DNA from: Aquarana catesbeiana
Taxonomy: Eukaryota; Chordata; Amphibia; Anura; Ranidae
Reading direction: 5' to 3'
NCBI RefSeq assembly: GCF_042186555.1
Contig: NC_133334.1
Coordinates: 18,867,018 to 18,931,017, forward strand
DNA length: 64,000 nucleotides
Positions 21,140 through 32,391 of this stretch are shown here, in pieces. A model generated the notes under the pieces. The model was given only the letters and a program-made list of their open reading frames with translations, was not told the origin of the DNA and did not search any database. A program made the translations under genes and the position numbers. The first letter of the stretch is position 1; every line of letters begins with the position of its first letter.

Positions 21140-21345
21140 TCAGTAGGCCATTGAGTCTGCCCTGAAAGTGGGGCGGAGAGGGCATTTGGCATTTTGGTCA
21201 AGTTCTCCCCCCGCCCATGAGGTCTTCCTTTGGGGGAACGCCACAGAGCACTTGGGTTGACTTTGCTTTGGCAGGCCTCCTGAAGAAAGCTGGGTGAACC
21301 AGGAAGTACCCCAGACCCTGTCAGGAACCTTGCGCCCTCACTTGA
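21140..21345 (+). repeat. snRNA-like hairpin repeat, diverged copy
   Basis: CCCATGAGGTCTTCCTTTGG, GAGCACTTGGG and CTTTGGCAGGCCTCC match, in order, the minus strand of 51800-51875. Stems are partly degraded. Confidence 0.5.
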
Positions 21346-21569
21346 TGAACTCCACATCCTTAAGGAGTCCAGCCACAAAACGAAGACATGCATGTGGAGT
21401 CACATGATCTTTTGTGTGACTTAACACAAATTGTACCTTAGGAGAATTGCGAGACTTTGGGTGATCACACTCAGGAGAAGATCATGTTCATATGGGGTAC
21501 TTCATATCCACACTTTAGGGCCAGCCATAAATGTTTCAAAGCTCAGCCAGGTCATTAGGAACCAACGGT

Positions 21570-21635
21570 TCCCATCAAGAATCATACCCAATACTTTACC
21601 ACCAAGAAGCTGCCACCCTAACCACTATGACATTG
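21570..21635 (-). repeat. tRNA-derived SINE head, decayed
   Basis: On the minus strand CATAGTGGTTAGGGTGG resembles an RNA polymerase III A box with flanks, and GGGTATGATTCTTG about 25 bases later resembles a B box (GGTTCGANTCC) with two or three changes. Spacing is right for a tRNA-like head. No complete cloverleaf is present, so this is not a tRNA gene. Confidence 0.35.
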
Positions 21636-21701
21636 ATTAAGGACAGAAACCAGCAATCCCAACCATGTATGAACAGGATGAATGCCTGAAGATGAATGGC
21701 A

Positions 21702-21915
21702 GCTATAGTTGACCTGCACTTTGTTTGGTCTTGGTCTAGATTAGGGAGAGTGTTTTGACTCTTGCGGAGGATCATGGTCCCCCTAATTTGCATACTAATT
21801 TCAGATTGACCATGGGATGTGGGATTAGTCAAATCTATCCAAATTTGCCTGACAATGTGGATCCTCACCTCTCCACTTTCCCACCCAGAAAACCCCTATC
21901 TTTTCCTATATGCCT
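21702..21915 (+). repeat. Dispersed repeat, family A, copy 3
   Basis: Shares GCTATAGTTGACCTGCACT, TTAGGGAGAGTG and AAATTTGCCTGACAATGTGG with copies 1 and 2. Confidence 0.8.
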
Positions 21916-22181
21916 GCTTATACCACCAGACTGCCAAACTTTACATGCAATTATCGCTAGCCGCCGGTATAGCCACTAGCAATAATCATGGACTTCTCCA
22001 GGCACGGATGGGGATACAATGGCTCTGTGGGAGGGATTCCCCTGTCAACCCCGTGGTTGCAGGAAAGAAATTCAATCCATGCATGGCCTGCCTAAAGAAG
22101 ACCATTCCATGTTCTGGGAAATAATGGGCTTTTTTGGGTTTCCCCACCCCCAGCACAAATCACGTATTCAGAGGAAACTTA

Positions 22182-22772
22182 AATTCCTCCACCCCAAACT
22201 TGCTCATCCATATCTTTATGGACCTTGCTTTGTGCTCTGGTGCGCAGTCATGTTGGAACAGGAAGGGGCCATCACCAAACCCACAAAGTTGGGAGCATGA
22301 AAATGTCTTGGTATGCTGATGCCTTCACTGGAACTAAGGAGTCAACCCTGAAACACAACCCCCATACCATAATCCCCCCTCCACCAAGTGATTTGGACCA
22401 GTGCACAAAGCAAGGTCCATAAAAGACATGGATGAGTGAGTTTGGGGTGGAGGAACTTAACTGGCCTGCACAGAATCCTGATCTCAACCCAATAGAACAC
22501 CTTTGGCATGAATTTGAGTGGAGACTGCGAGCCAGGCCTTCTCGTCCAACATCAGTGCCTGACCTCAAAAATGCACTTCTGGAAGAATGGTCAAACATTC
22601 CCATAGACACACTCCTAAACCTTGTGAATGGCCTTCCCAGAAGAGTTGAAGCTGTTATAGCTGCAAAGGGTGGGCCAACTCAATATTGAACCCTACGGAC
22701 TAAGACTGGGATGCCATTAAAGTTCAATGCGTGTGTAAAGGCAGGTGTCCCAATACTTTTGGCAATATAGTG
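22182..22772. mobile_element. Tc1-derived foldback element, left-truncated
   Basis: The left part carries antisense transposase text. From about 22385 the same coding region runs in the sense direction and ends with CCAATACTTTTGGCAATATAG, the element tip. The structure is the same as that of 27180-28068. The left inverted tip is missing. Confidence 0.75.
22432..22689 (+). pseudogene. Tc1 transposase, C-terminal fragment
   Basis: This 85-codon frame is the C-terminal part of a Tc1-type transposase. PDLNPIEHLWHEFE carries the conserved NPIEHLW block and the third catalytic acidic residue of the DD(34-35)E triad. The tail GGPTQY ends at a stop shortly before the element tip. The N-terminal DNA-binding domain and the two aspartates are absent in the sense direction, so no activity is possible. 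The apparent start is an internal methionine. Confidence 0.88.
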
Positions 22773-23090
22773 TATGCTTATGTGGGAGACTCCACACCCA
22801 CAAGAATCACACACACAAGGAAGACCTTTTTTTTGGTGGGGGGGGGGTGAACAGATCCTTAGTTCACATTCACACAACACAATCGTAGCGATGCAATTGT
22901 CACCCTATAAAAGGAAGTTGCTGAAAAAGGAGCTTTGTGATTCACCAAGGAATAATGTGATGAAAGTTGGAGATTTAAAAAAAAAAAGTAAAATTACTTG
23001 GAAAAAAAATATTAACTGGGTTTACTTTTACTTTAATGGCAAGGCTAAAAGGACCATCAAGTCACAGGGCTTCCAGTAGATACTGACTCT
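22773..23090. other. Short intergenic stretch, no gene seen
   Basis: Contains CACACCCACAAGAATCACAC, a G-run at about 22838-22847 and A-runs near 22977-23008. I see no feature of note. Confidence 0.4.
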
Positions 23091-23400
23091 AAATGTGAGA
23101 AGGTAAAACTAGAACTGAAGAGCCGCACTGTAATAATAACAAATAAAAATAGGCAACGTATTTCTCTACAGCCCACAAATTGGATCAAGATGGTAAGCGG
23201 CCTCAGCCTAGGCTCCTCCTAGGCCACACCCCATGAGTGCATTTCACACTAGCCAAAAAAACTAGAATTGAAGAGTTACACTGTAATAATAACAATTTAA
23301 AATAAGGTTATTAAGAAAAAATTGTTTACAAAAGGCAACGCGTTTCGGGGGGGGGGCTGTTCTCTGTCCCCTCATCAAGAATGAAATGTAACATGAAAGA
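23090..23400 (-). mobile_element. Penelope-type terminal repeat fragment with internal duplication
   Basis: AACTAGAACTGAAGAGCCGC and AACTAGAATTGAAGAGTTAC (about 23107 and 23259) begin two direct repeats about 152 bp apart, each followed by CACTGTAATAATAACAA and later by a GAAAC-type motif on the minus strand. This resembles the terminal regions at 7810-7914 and 47056-48250. No coding sequence. Confidence 0.4.
23334..23390 (-). ncRNA. Hammerhead ribozyme-like motif, one core change
   Basis: Minus strand: TTGATGA in place of CUGAUGA, a GGGG/CCCC stem II with a long C-run, then GAAACGCGTTGCC. Stem III is A-T and C-G closing a two-base loop, and the cleavage triplet would be GTT. Stem I is weak. 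The C3-to-U change makes activity doubtful. Confidence 0.4.
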
Positions 23401-23404
23401 ATTT

Positions 23405-23860
23405 AGTTTTAAAAATGTAATTTTTATAGTTCTAAAATGTTAAAATTACAGTAGATAATAGATACATTTTATACTATGATTTGAAAATTTGAGAATGGTA
23501 GTCCAAAAGATATTTATTATCTACACTAATTCTAACATTTTAGAATTATCATCTAAAAAAAAATCTATTTATTATCCACTACAATAATAAATATCTGTTG
23601 GATAATAATTCTAATATTTTAGATTTATTTGATTCAAATCTATTGCATACTATAATTTTAAAATGTTATAATTATAGCAGATAATTATCTTAGATATCAT
23701 AATTTTAGAGTTATAGTATTAAAGATAATTACCTACTGTAATTCTAAAAATGTTAGAGTTATTGTCTAACAGATATTTAGTATTCACCATAGTTGTAAAA
23801 TGTTGGAATTATAGTATATGAGATAATTATTATCTTCTATGGCATTACTTTAATGTGATT
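23405..23860. repeat. AT-rich degenerate tandem repeat
   Basis: Variants of TTCTAAAATGTTAGAATTAT and GATAATTATTATCTAC recur with a loose spacing of roughly 50-60 bp. About 80 percent or more of bases are A or T. No coding capacity. Confidence 0.6.
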
Positions 23861-24357
23861 AAAAATTAAATAGCATTATTTTTTTATTGTATTTTACTTT
23901 TCAGCCCTGATGGCTGTGTCAGGGATCTGCGGCAGGGATGGCCAAATTTGTGTGGCTACACTCAGGAAACTGGGACTGGGCCGTACAGCGGGTAAAATAA
24001 GTATTGAACGCGTCACCATTTTTCCAGGTAAATATATTTCTAAAGGTGCTATTGACATGAAATTTTCACTACATGTCGGTAACAACCCATGCAATCCATA
24101 CATACAAAGACACCAAAACAAATAATTTCAGAAATGAAGGTCTGTGTCATAAAATGGAATGCCACAGGGAAAAAGTAGAGAACACATGAAGAAAGGAAGG
24201 AGGTGCAAAAAGGCAGGACACCAGCTGAAATCTATCAGTAATTAGAAAGCAATCCTGCCCCTTCTCAGTGCAAATGAATGTCACCTGGTTCAGTCTCAAC
24301 TGATGGCCTATAAAAAGGTGTCTCATTACCGAGGTGTCACACAAGAAACATCTCATG

Positions 24358-25339
24358 ATGGGTAAAAGCAAAGAGCTCTCAAGACCTTCGCAAACTTATT
24401 GTTGCAAAACATACTGATGGCTTTGGTTACAGAAGGATTTCTAAACTTCTGAATGTTCCAGTGAGCACTGTCGGGGCCATAATCCGAAAGTGGAAAGAAC
24501 ATCATTTCACCATAAACCGGCCACGACCAGGTGCTCCTCACAAGATTTCTGACAGAGGAGTGAAAAGAATTATCAGAAGAGTTGTCCAAGAGCCAAGGAC
24601 CACTTGTGGGGAGCTTCAGAAAGACCTGGTATTAGCAGGTACACAATAAGTAATGCACTCACCCGCCATGACCTGTAGGCACACTTACCACGCAAGACTC
24701 TATTGCTGAAGAAAAAGCATGCTGAAGCTCGTTTATAGTTTGCTGCACAACATTTAGACAAGCCTGTGAAATACGGGGAGAATATAGTCTGGTCAGATGA
24801 GACCACAACTGAACTCTTTGGATGCCATAATACACATCATATTTGGAGGTCACATGGCACATCACCCCAAAAACACCTCCCATACCAACAGTGAGGTTTG
24901 GAGGTGGGAACATCATGATGTGGGTGGGGCTGTTTTTCAGCATAGGGTACTGGCAAACTTCATATCACTGAAGGAAGGATGAATGGGAAAATGTACCAAG
25001 ACATTCCTTGATAAAAATCTGCTGCCATCTACCAGGATGATGAAGATGAAACGACCCCAAACAAAAAGCCAAGGAAACTCTCAATTGGTTTTCAAAGAAA
25101 GAAAATAAAGCTGCTAGAATGGCCCAGCCAATCACCTGACTTGAATCCGATAGAAAATCTATGGAAAGAACTAGATCAGAGTTCATAGAAGAGGTCCATG
25201 GTACCTTCAAGAGTTGAAGGTTGTTTGTGTGGGAGAATGGGCCAAAATCACACCTGAGCAACGCATGAGACTAGTTCCTCCATACAGGAGCCTGCATCTT
25301 GAAGCCATCATTACCAACAAAGGACTTTGTACCAAGTAT
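24358..25339 (+). pseudogene. Tc1 transposase, frameshifted
   Basis: The likely ATG at 24358 opens MGKSKELS, the usual Tc1 start, but a frameshift follows within ten codons near 24384. The frame 24461-24649 carries the helix-turn-helix: STVGAIIRKWKEHH, then RPRPGAP, then RGVKRIIRRVV and the second DNA-binding helix region. Beyond 24650 the catalytic part is recognisable only piecemeal: WSDE-like text near 24793, a GG-HHDVGG region near 24900, and LNPIENLW-type text near 25144. Many stops and shifts are present. The nested element begins at the stop codon. It is not functional. Confidence 0.88.
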
Positions 25340-25341
25340 TA

Positions 25342-26092
25342 CCATATATACTCGAGTATAAGCCGAGTTTTTCAGCACATTTTTTTGTGCCAAAAATGCC
25401 CCCCTCGGCTTATACTCGAGTCAAGCACTTTTCTGCAGCAGAGAATGACATTTTCCAAACTGAATTTGGGGCCCCGTATCTCGGGGCCACTTGGTGCTAA
25501 TTGGTGTGCAAACCCAGTGGAACTAGCACTACAACATATCCAAAGCTGGGGTTCCTAGCACCAAGTGGCTCTTAGATACGGGGCCCCAAATTCGGTTTGG
25601 AAAATGTCATTCTCTGCTGCAGAAAAGTGCTTGACATTTTCCAAACCGACTTTGGGCCCCGTATCTTGGGGCCACTTGTTGCTAGGAACCCCAGCTTTGC
25701 TGTAGTGCTAGTTCCACTGGGTTTGCACACCAAATTTGGGGTTCCTAGCACCAGGTGACCCCGAGATATGGGGCCCCAAAGTCGGTCAACTGTGTCCATC
25801 TGCAGCAATGTCATTTTGGGACCCTTAGGGTCCAGAGACCCCAGATTTTGGCTGCAGCTAGGGGGGCATCTAGGAACCCTTAACTACCGAGTTTGAAGTT
25901 CGGGGAACCTATGGCTGCAAATGGGCACAGTGAGGCTGCAAATGGGCATTGTTGACCCTCTTTTCCACTTACAGTAGCTGCGCATTTCTCACCCTAGGCT
26001 TATACTCGAGTCAATAAGTTTTCCCAGTTTTTTGTGGTAAAATTAGGTGCCTCGGCTTATATTCGGGTCGGCTTATACTCGAGTATATACGG
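25342..26092. mobile_element. TA-type foldback element (TATACTCGAGTATAAGCCGA family)
   Basis: The left tip is CCATATATACTCGAGTATAA and the right tip TTATACTCGAGTATATACGG, with TA on both sides (25340-25341 and 26093-26094). Internally CATTTTCCAAACTGAATTTGG and its complement, and GTATCTCGGGGCCACTTG and its complement, form further inverted and direct repeats. There is no transposase. It is a non-autonomous element of a family seen across vertebrates, from memory. Confidence 0.88.
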
Positions 26093-26288
26093 TAAATACA
26101 TTTCAGTGTGTTCAATACTTTTCACAGAACTTCATTTTTGAACGTATTTGTTTTGATATCTTTTTGTATGTATGGATTGCAGGGGTTGTTACTGACATGT
26201 GGGGAAAATCTTCATGTCAATAGAACCTTTACCAATATATTTACCTAGAAAAATGGTGACGTGTTCAATACTTATTTTACCTGTTGTA

Positions 26289-27089
26289 TATACTTAAAGT
26301 AAGATTAATTTACAGTGAAACTGGAGGTGTAGGGAACGGATGGGAAGGGAGAACCAGGACTGGGATCAGGAACAAGGGGAGCAGGTACAAGGCAGCAGGG
26401 TACAAGATACAACATACAGGGCAATTAGCAACATATCAGGTTCAATTAGCAAGCAGCCTCTGGCTAGCAGGGCAAAACTGGGTACAGGCGCAGGGCAGGA
26501 GCAGGCAAAATACTGAAGTGAGAAGTAATGGAAGAGGAGGGACTAAAAACCCTGCCAGCAGCCAGCATCAGGTGGAGACTGATTACTGGTATCTGCTGGC
26601 TACTGGGAGACACCTGCTGGTAGACACTGGAACTATAACCTTCCGCTCTGGGAACCGTAGTGCCACTAGCAGGTGATCCAAGTCCTGAAAGGCAAAGTAC
26701 ACCCCTCAAAACCCCATTGCTTCTGTGACCAATTTGTTTTAGGAATAAAGTTATTTTTGGACTTGGATATTACAATGTGGTGCTTCCGCTCTAGATGTCC
26801 CTTCACAACTCAAGGTGATTGCGGAAATCCTTTGGCGTGCAGGAGCTGCCAGTCCAATATTCATATACTCCATAGTAACATGTCGATCGTACCACTGGAT
26901 GACAAAAATACAAAACCTGCATTCAATTAAACATTAGGTTACCAGTTCCAGTTACCCACTTTTCCTACACCTATAGTAATGCGCTGCACTTGGCTCAGTG
27001 ATTGCTCCAACACTCTTCCTTTCACACAATGTCCACGTATTCCACGCCGTAACCCATACTAATCAGTCAGTAATGGCAAAAGGCATTCT

Positions 27090-27090
<1 letters not shown>
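26289..27090. other. Intergenic, no gene seen
   Basis: G/A-rich text (AACCAGGACTGGGATCAGG) and CAGCAGGGTACAAGATACAAC-type low-complexity text to about 26680, then ordinary sequence. The 130-codon frame 26284-26676 has low-complexity composition and no domain. Confidence 0.4.
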
Positions 27091-27092
<2 letters not shown>

Positions 27093-27142
<50 letters not shown>

Positions 27143-27179
27143 GTCTATCTATCTGTCTGTCTATCTATCTATCTATCTA
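27093..27179. repeat. (TA)n and (CTAT)n microsatellite
   Basis: About 48 bp of TA is followed by CTGT and CTAT units. The following Tc1-derived foldback separates this array from the related array at 28073-28189. Confidence 0.95.
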
Positions 27180-28068
27180 GACTAAATTACCAAAAGTATT
27201 GGGACACCTGTATTTAAACGCACATGGACTTTAATGGCATCCCAGTCTTAGTCCGTAGGGTTCAATATTGAGTTGGCCCACCCTTTGCAGCTATAACAGC
27301 TTCATCTCTTCTGGGAAGTCTATTCACAAGGTTTAACAGTGTGTCTATGGGAATGTTTGACCATTCTTCCAGAAGCCCATTTGTGAGGCCAGGCACTGAT
27401 GTTGGAGGAGAAGGCCTGGCTCATAGTCCCTGCTCGAATTCATCCCAAAGGTGTTCTATGGGGTTGAGGTCAGGACTCTGTGCAGGCCAGTCAAGTTCCT
27501 CCACCCCAAACTGGCTCATCCATGTCTTTATGGACATTGCTGGTGAGCAGTCATGTTGGAACAGGAAGGGGCCATCCCCAAACTGTTCTCACAAAGTTGG
27601 GAGCATTTAATTGTCCAAAATGTCTTGGTATGATCATGTCTTATGAGTTCCCTTCACTGGAACTAAGGGGCCAAGCCCAACCCCTGAAAAACAATCCCCA
27701 CACCATAATCCCCCTCCACCAAATGATTTCGACCAGTGCACAAAGCAAGGTCCATAAAGACATGGATGAGCGAGTTTGGGGTGGAGGAATTTGACCTCAA
27801 ATCTGATAGAACACCTTTGGGATGAGACTGCGAGCCGGGCCTTCTTGTCTAACATCAGTGCCTAACCTCACAAATGCTCTTCTGGGAGAATGGTCAAACA
27901 TTCCCATAGACACCCTCCTAAACCTTGTGGATGGCCTTCCCAGAAGAGTTGAAGCTGTTATAGCTGGAAAGGGTGGGCCAACTCAATATTGAACCCTACG
28001 GACTAAGACGCCATTAAAGTTTATGTGCGTTTAAAGGCAGGTGTCCCAATACTTTTGGTAATATAGTG
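27180..28068. mobile_element. Tc1-derived foldback element
   Basis: The left tip GACTAAATTACCAAAAGTAT and right tip CTTTTGGTAATATAGTG are inverted. The left arm (27180-27545) carries the transposase C-terminal region antisense, and the right arm (27741-28068) carries the same region in sense. Shared landmarks are GGTGGAGGAA with TTCCTCCACC, and GAAGCTGTTATAGCTG with its complement. The 195-bp centre is antisense transposase. So the element consists of two opposed 3' ends of one Tc1 transposon. A left TA (27178-27179) is clear. The right TA is mutated. Confidence 0.88.
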
Positions 28069-28072
28069 TGTC

Positions 28073-29325
<1,253 letters not shown>

Positions 29326-29355
29326 TAACCCCTTCCCACCCGCGCTATAGCCGAT

Positions 29356-29628
29356 AGAACACCTTAGGGATGAATTAGGACGGAGACTGCGAGCCACGCC
29401 TTCTCGTCCAACACCAGTGCCGGACCTCACAAATGGAAGAATGGTCAAATATTCCCATAGACACACTCCTAAACCTTGTGGACAGCCTTCCCAGAAGAGT
29501 TGAAGCTGTTGTAGCTGCAAAGGGCGGAGCCAACTCAATATTGATCCCTACGGACTAAGACTGGGATGCCATTAAAGTTCATGTGTGTGTAAAGGCAGGA
29601 GTCCCAATACTTTTGGCAACATGGTATA
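29356..29628 (+). mobile_element. Tc1 3' fragment
   Basis: This runs from GATAGAACACCTTAGGG (NPIEHL region) through GTTGAAGCTGTTGTAGC to the tip CCCAATACTTTTGGCAACAT. It is the sense arm of the element at 27180-28068, with small deletions. Confidence 0.85.
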
Positions 29629-29639
29629 TATCCCATCTA

Positions 29640-29925
29640 TCTGGGGAAACAAGCGATACTTGGAGTTGGAGAAACTACAATATGGCATTAGATGGCAACT
29701 TTACGGGATCTCATATATGACACAAATATTTAGAGATAAAGGTAAAGAGGTAAACTTTGCCCGTTCCCTTCTTTACAGTCGGAATTTGGACTCCCTGCCT
29801 CCATGCAGTTCTATTATCTATTATTATACCACGGTGACTTGATCCACATGCTATGGAGGTGCCCTAAATTGCATATCTATTGGAAGGAGGTGCTGGAAAC
29901 CATTAACCGATTAAATGAAAATTCT
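29640..29925 (+). pseudogene. L1-type ORF2, C-terminal fragment
   Basis: In one frame it reads GDLIHMLWRCPKLHIYW, the end of the C-terminal zinc-knuckle region of L1-type ORF2 proteins (H-x4-C with LxxYW). Upstream text matches the region just before it. It is a short internal piece with a frameshift near 29815. The reverse transcriptase is absent. Confidence 0.7.
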
Positions 29926-30478
29926 CCTGCTCTACAGGACTCTGGTCTGGCCGCACCTGGAGTATGCTGTCCAGTTCTGGGCACCAGTCCTCAGGAAGGA
30001 ACTGGAACTTTGTACTGGAAATGGAGCGAGTACAAAGAAGGGCAACAAAGCTAATAAAGGGTCTGGAGGATCTTAGTTATGAGGAAAGGTTGCGAGCTCT
30101 GAACTTATTCTCTCTGGAGAAGAGACGCTTGAGAGGGGATATGATTTCAATTTACAAATACTGTACTGGTGACCCCACAATAGGGATAAAACTTTTTCGC
30201 AGAAGAGGGTTTAACAAGACTCGTGGCCACTCATTAAAATTAGAAGAAAAGAGCTTTAACCTTAAACTACGTAGAGGGTTCTTTACTGTAAGAGCGGCAA
30301 GGATGTGGAATTCCCTTCCACAGGCGGTGGTCTCAGCAGGGAGCATCGATAGTTTCAAGAAACTATTAGATAAGCACCTGAATGACCGCAACATACAGGG
30401 ATATACAATGTAATACTGACACATAATCACACACATAGGTTGGACTTGATGGACTTTTGTCTTTTTTTGACCTCATCG
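29926..30478 (+). pseudogene. CR1 LINE 3' end with ORF2 C-terminus
   Basis: The frame (29964-30413) carries the distinctive CR1 C-terminal text MERVQRRATKLIKGLE, LEKRRLRGDMISIYKY, RTRGHS-like KTRGHSLKLE and FTVRAARMWNSLP, ending in SFKKLLDKHL. The 3' UTR has GGTTGGACTTGATGGAC and a T-run, the usual CR1 tail. The element is strongly 5'-truncated, as most CR1 copies are, and lacks the endonuclease and reverse transcriptase. The first few residues are in another frame. Confidence 0.93.
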
Positions 30479-30689
30479 CTAGGGCACGGCGCAACCCCAA
30501 TCTCTGTAAAGAGTCGCATCCGCGGCTCTTTAACCATGTGATCGGCTATGTCCAATCACAGCTGGTCACATGTAAACACGGAGGTACCGGTAATCGTCTC
30601 TCCTCGCCTCACACTAACAGAGATTGTGGCGAGGAGAGCCGATCAGTGGTATCTCCATGCAGGAGGACATCTAGGAATGTAATCACTGA

Positions 30690-31165
30690 TCATCAGTGCC
30701 CTAATTACAATATAGCCATACAGTGTCACCAATCACTGCCCACCATTGCCCACCAATGCCAGCATAAGTGCCCATTAACGATGCCAGTCAGTGCTGGCAA
30801 TCAGTGCTCCCTATCAGTGCTGCCCATCACTGCTGTCGATCAATGCCCATCAGTGTCGCCCATCGGTGCTACTCATCAATGCCCATCAGTGCCCATCAGT
30901 ACCACCTATCCATGCCACCTATCCGTGCTGCCTATCAGTGCCCACCAGTGCCGCCTATCAGTGCCCACCAGTGCCACCTAACAGTGCCCATCAATGCCAC
31001 CTAACAGTGCCCATCAGTGCCGCCTATCAGTGCTCATCAGTGCCACATATCAGTGCCACCTATCAGTGCGGCATATTAGTGCCTCCTCATCAGTGCCCAT
31101 AAGTGCCACCTCATCAATGCCCACCAGTTCAGCCTATCAGTGCCCATCAGTGCCGCCTCATCACC
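30690..31165 (+). repeat. Minisatellite of CAGTGCCCATCAGTGCC type
   Basis: Tandem units of 10-24 bp built from CAGTGCC, CATCAGTGCC and CACCTAT. The same array type occurs at 61200-61745 at the same position in the repeat. The 174-codon frame 30457-30981 is read-through of it. Confidence 0.9.
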
Positions 31166-31459
31166 GCACATCAGTGAAGGCGAAAAATTACTTAGTTACA
31201 AAATTTACTGACAGAAAAAAAAGTAAAAAACATTTTGTTTCAAAATTTTTGATCTTTTTTTTGTAAAAAATAAAAAAAACATAGCAGTGAATAAATACCA
31301 CCAAAAGAAAGCTCTATTTGTGTGAAGAAAACGATAAAACATTTGTTTGGGTACAGTGTAGCATGACCGCGCAATTGTCATCCAAAGTGCGACAGCGCTG
31401 AAAGCTGAAAAATGGCCTGGCAGGAAGGGGGTGTAAGTGCCCGGTAGGCAAGTGGTTAA

Positions 31460-32230
31460 TATGTACAAGATGTTGTAAACTGTACTGCTTATTTTCATCT
31501 ATTGTTCTTTCAATAAAACTCTATTTGATTTAAAAAAAAAAAAAAAAAACGTGTTGAATAGCTAAAAATGCCCTGGTCATAAAGGGGGTAATGGCGCCCC
31601 GAGCGTGGTTATCAGATCAGTGTTTTGTTGTGCATAGGGCAGCCCATTCAAGTGCTACACAAAGTGTGAACCCAGCTTAAATTAATTGTATACATAGGAA
31701 CCTTCCGGAGGTCAAGTGGTTAAAGTAGACATAAACCCTAACTAACTGAATGAAAGCACCACATATCATAAACAATTACCCCTCCCCCTTTATCTCATTT
31801 TTTTAGTACAATTACAGTTTTTGCTGAATAATTGTATAGATAGGATTCCCCTTTATCCCACCTTAACGTGGCATGTTATTCAATTTTGTCTATATGACCC
31901 CTTTAAAAATATAACCACAAAAAAACAAAAAAAAAGCGACATGAAAAAAGTAACTATATTTCTTATAATGGACCTAGGACGGATCAGCGGTTCACTTCTG
32001 TCATCCAATTCCATGTTTGTGTGTACGCAGTGATGCCAAATCAATAAACCACAAGGCAAAACGTTCTCCTGACATTTCGCTCTCATAACATATTAACGGG
32101 TTACGGCCCAGCTACAAGAGTACAAGTTTTATTCCACATGAGGTTGGAGGCCATGTGTTACTGTGGAATCATGGAACTTCTCTGTGACTTTAATCGTAGA
32201 GGGTAGATTAGGTTTCAATTTCAGAGAATA
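31460..32230. other. Intergenic, no gene seen
   Basis: Contains an A-run at 31533-31549, a short piece of the GCGCA repeat family near 31620-31680, and a TCAAGTGGTTAA tip of a TTAA repeat at about 31710-31722. No exon is seen. Confidence 0.4.
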
Positions 32231-32391
32231 CAGTTGACATAGGCAACCTCGGCCCTCCAGCTGTGGTGAAACTACAAGTCCCGTGAGACATTGCCAGACC
32301 CTGACAATGACAAGCATGACTCCGAGAGGGCAGAGGCACGGTGGCATTTGTAGTTTCACCACAGCTGGAGTGCCGAAGTTTCCTACCCCTG
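32231..32391. mobile_element. hAT-type palindromic miniature element
   Basis: TCCAGCTGTGGTGAAACTAC on the left and GTAGTTTCACCACAGCTGGA on the right are perfect complements, within GGCAACCTCGGCCC and GAAGTTTCCTACCCCTG tips. No convincing 8-bp duplication remains. Confidence 0.7.

Larger units (their letters stand above)
23986..26286 (+). mobile_element. Tc1-like transposon with TA duplication and a nested TA element
   Basis: The left tip is CAGCGGGTAAAATAAGTATT and the right tip AATACTTATTTTACCTGTTG, flanked by TA at 23984-23985 and 26287-26288. The inverted repeats extend about 140 bp on each side (to about 24128 and from about 26144), including CAATCCATACATACAAA and its complement. A broken transposase lies inside, and a 751-bp TA element is inserted at its 3' end. 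Confidence 0.92.
29329..31455. mobile_element. TTAA-flanked ranid repeat filled with other elements
   Basis: TTAA lies at 29325-29328 and 31456-31459. The left tip is CCCCTTCCCACCCGCGC and the right tip GGTAGGCAAGTGG. After about 27 bases the left part is interrupted by Tc1, L1 and CR1 pieces (29356-30478). The repeat then resumes with AATCTCTGTAAAGAGTCGC, TGTCCAATCACAGCTGG, a minisatellite (30690-31165), and the conserved 3' part with GACCGCGCAATTGTCA. Confidence 0.65.

Noticed and set aside
21570..21635. tRNA gene on the minus strand
   Set aside because: A- and B-box-like text is present, but the B box is decayed and no closed acceptor or anticodon stem can be drawn. A SINE head is more likely.
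30457..30981. 174-codon plus-strand frame with many cysteines and histidines
   Set aside because: It is formed by the CAGTGCC minisatellite. Overlapping phases are equally open, and a second array at 61200-61745 does the same.
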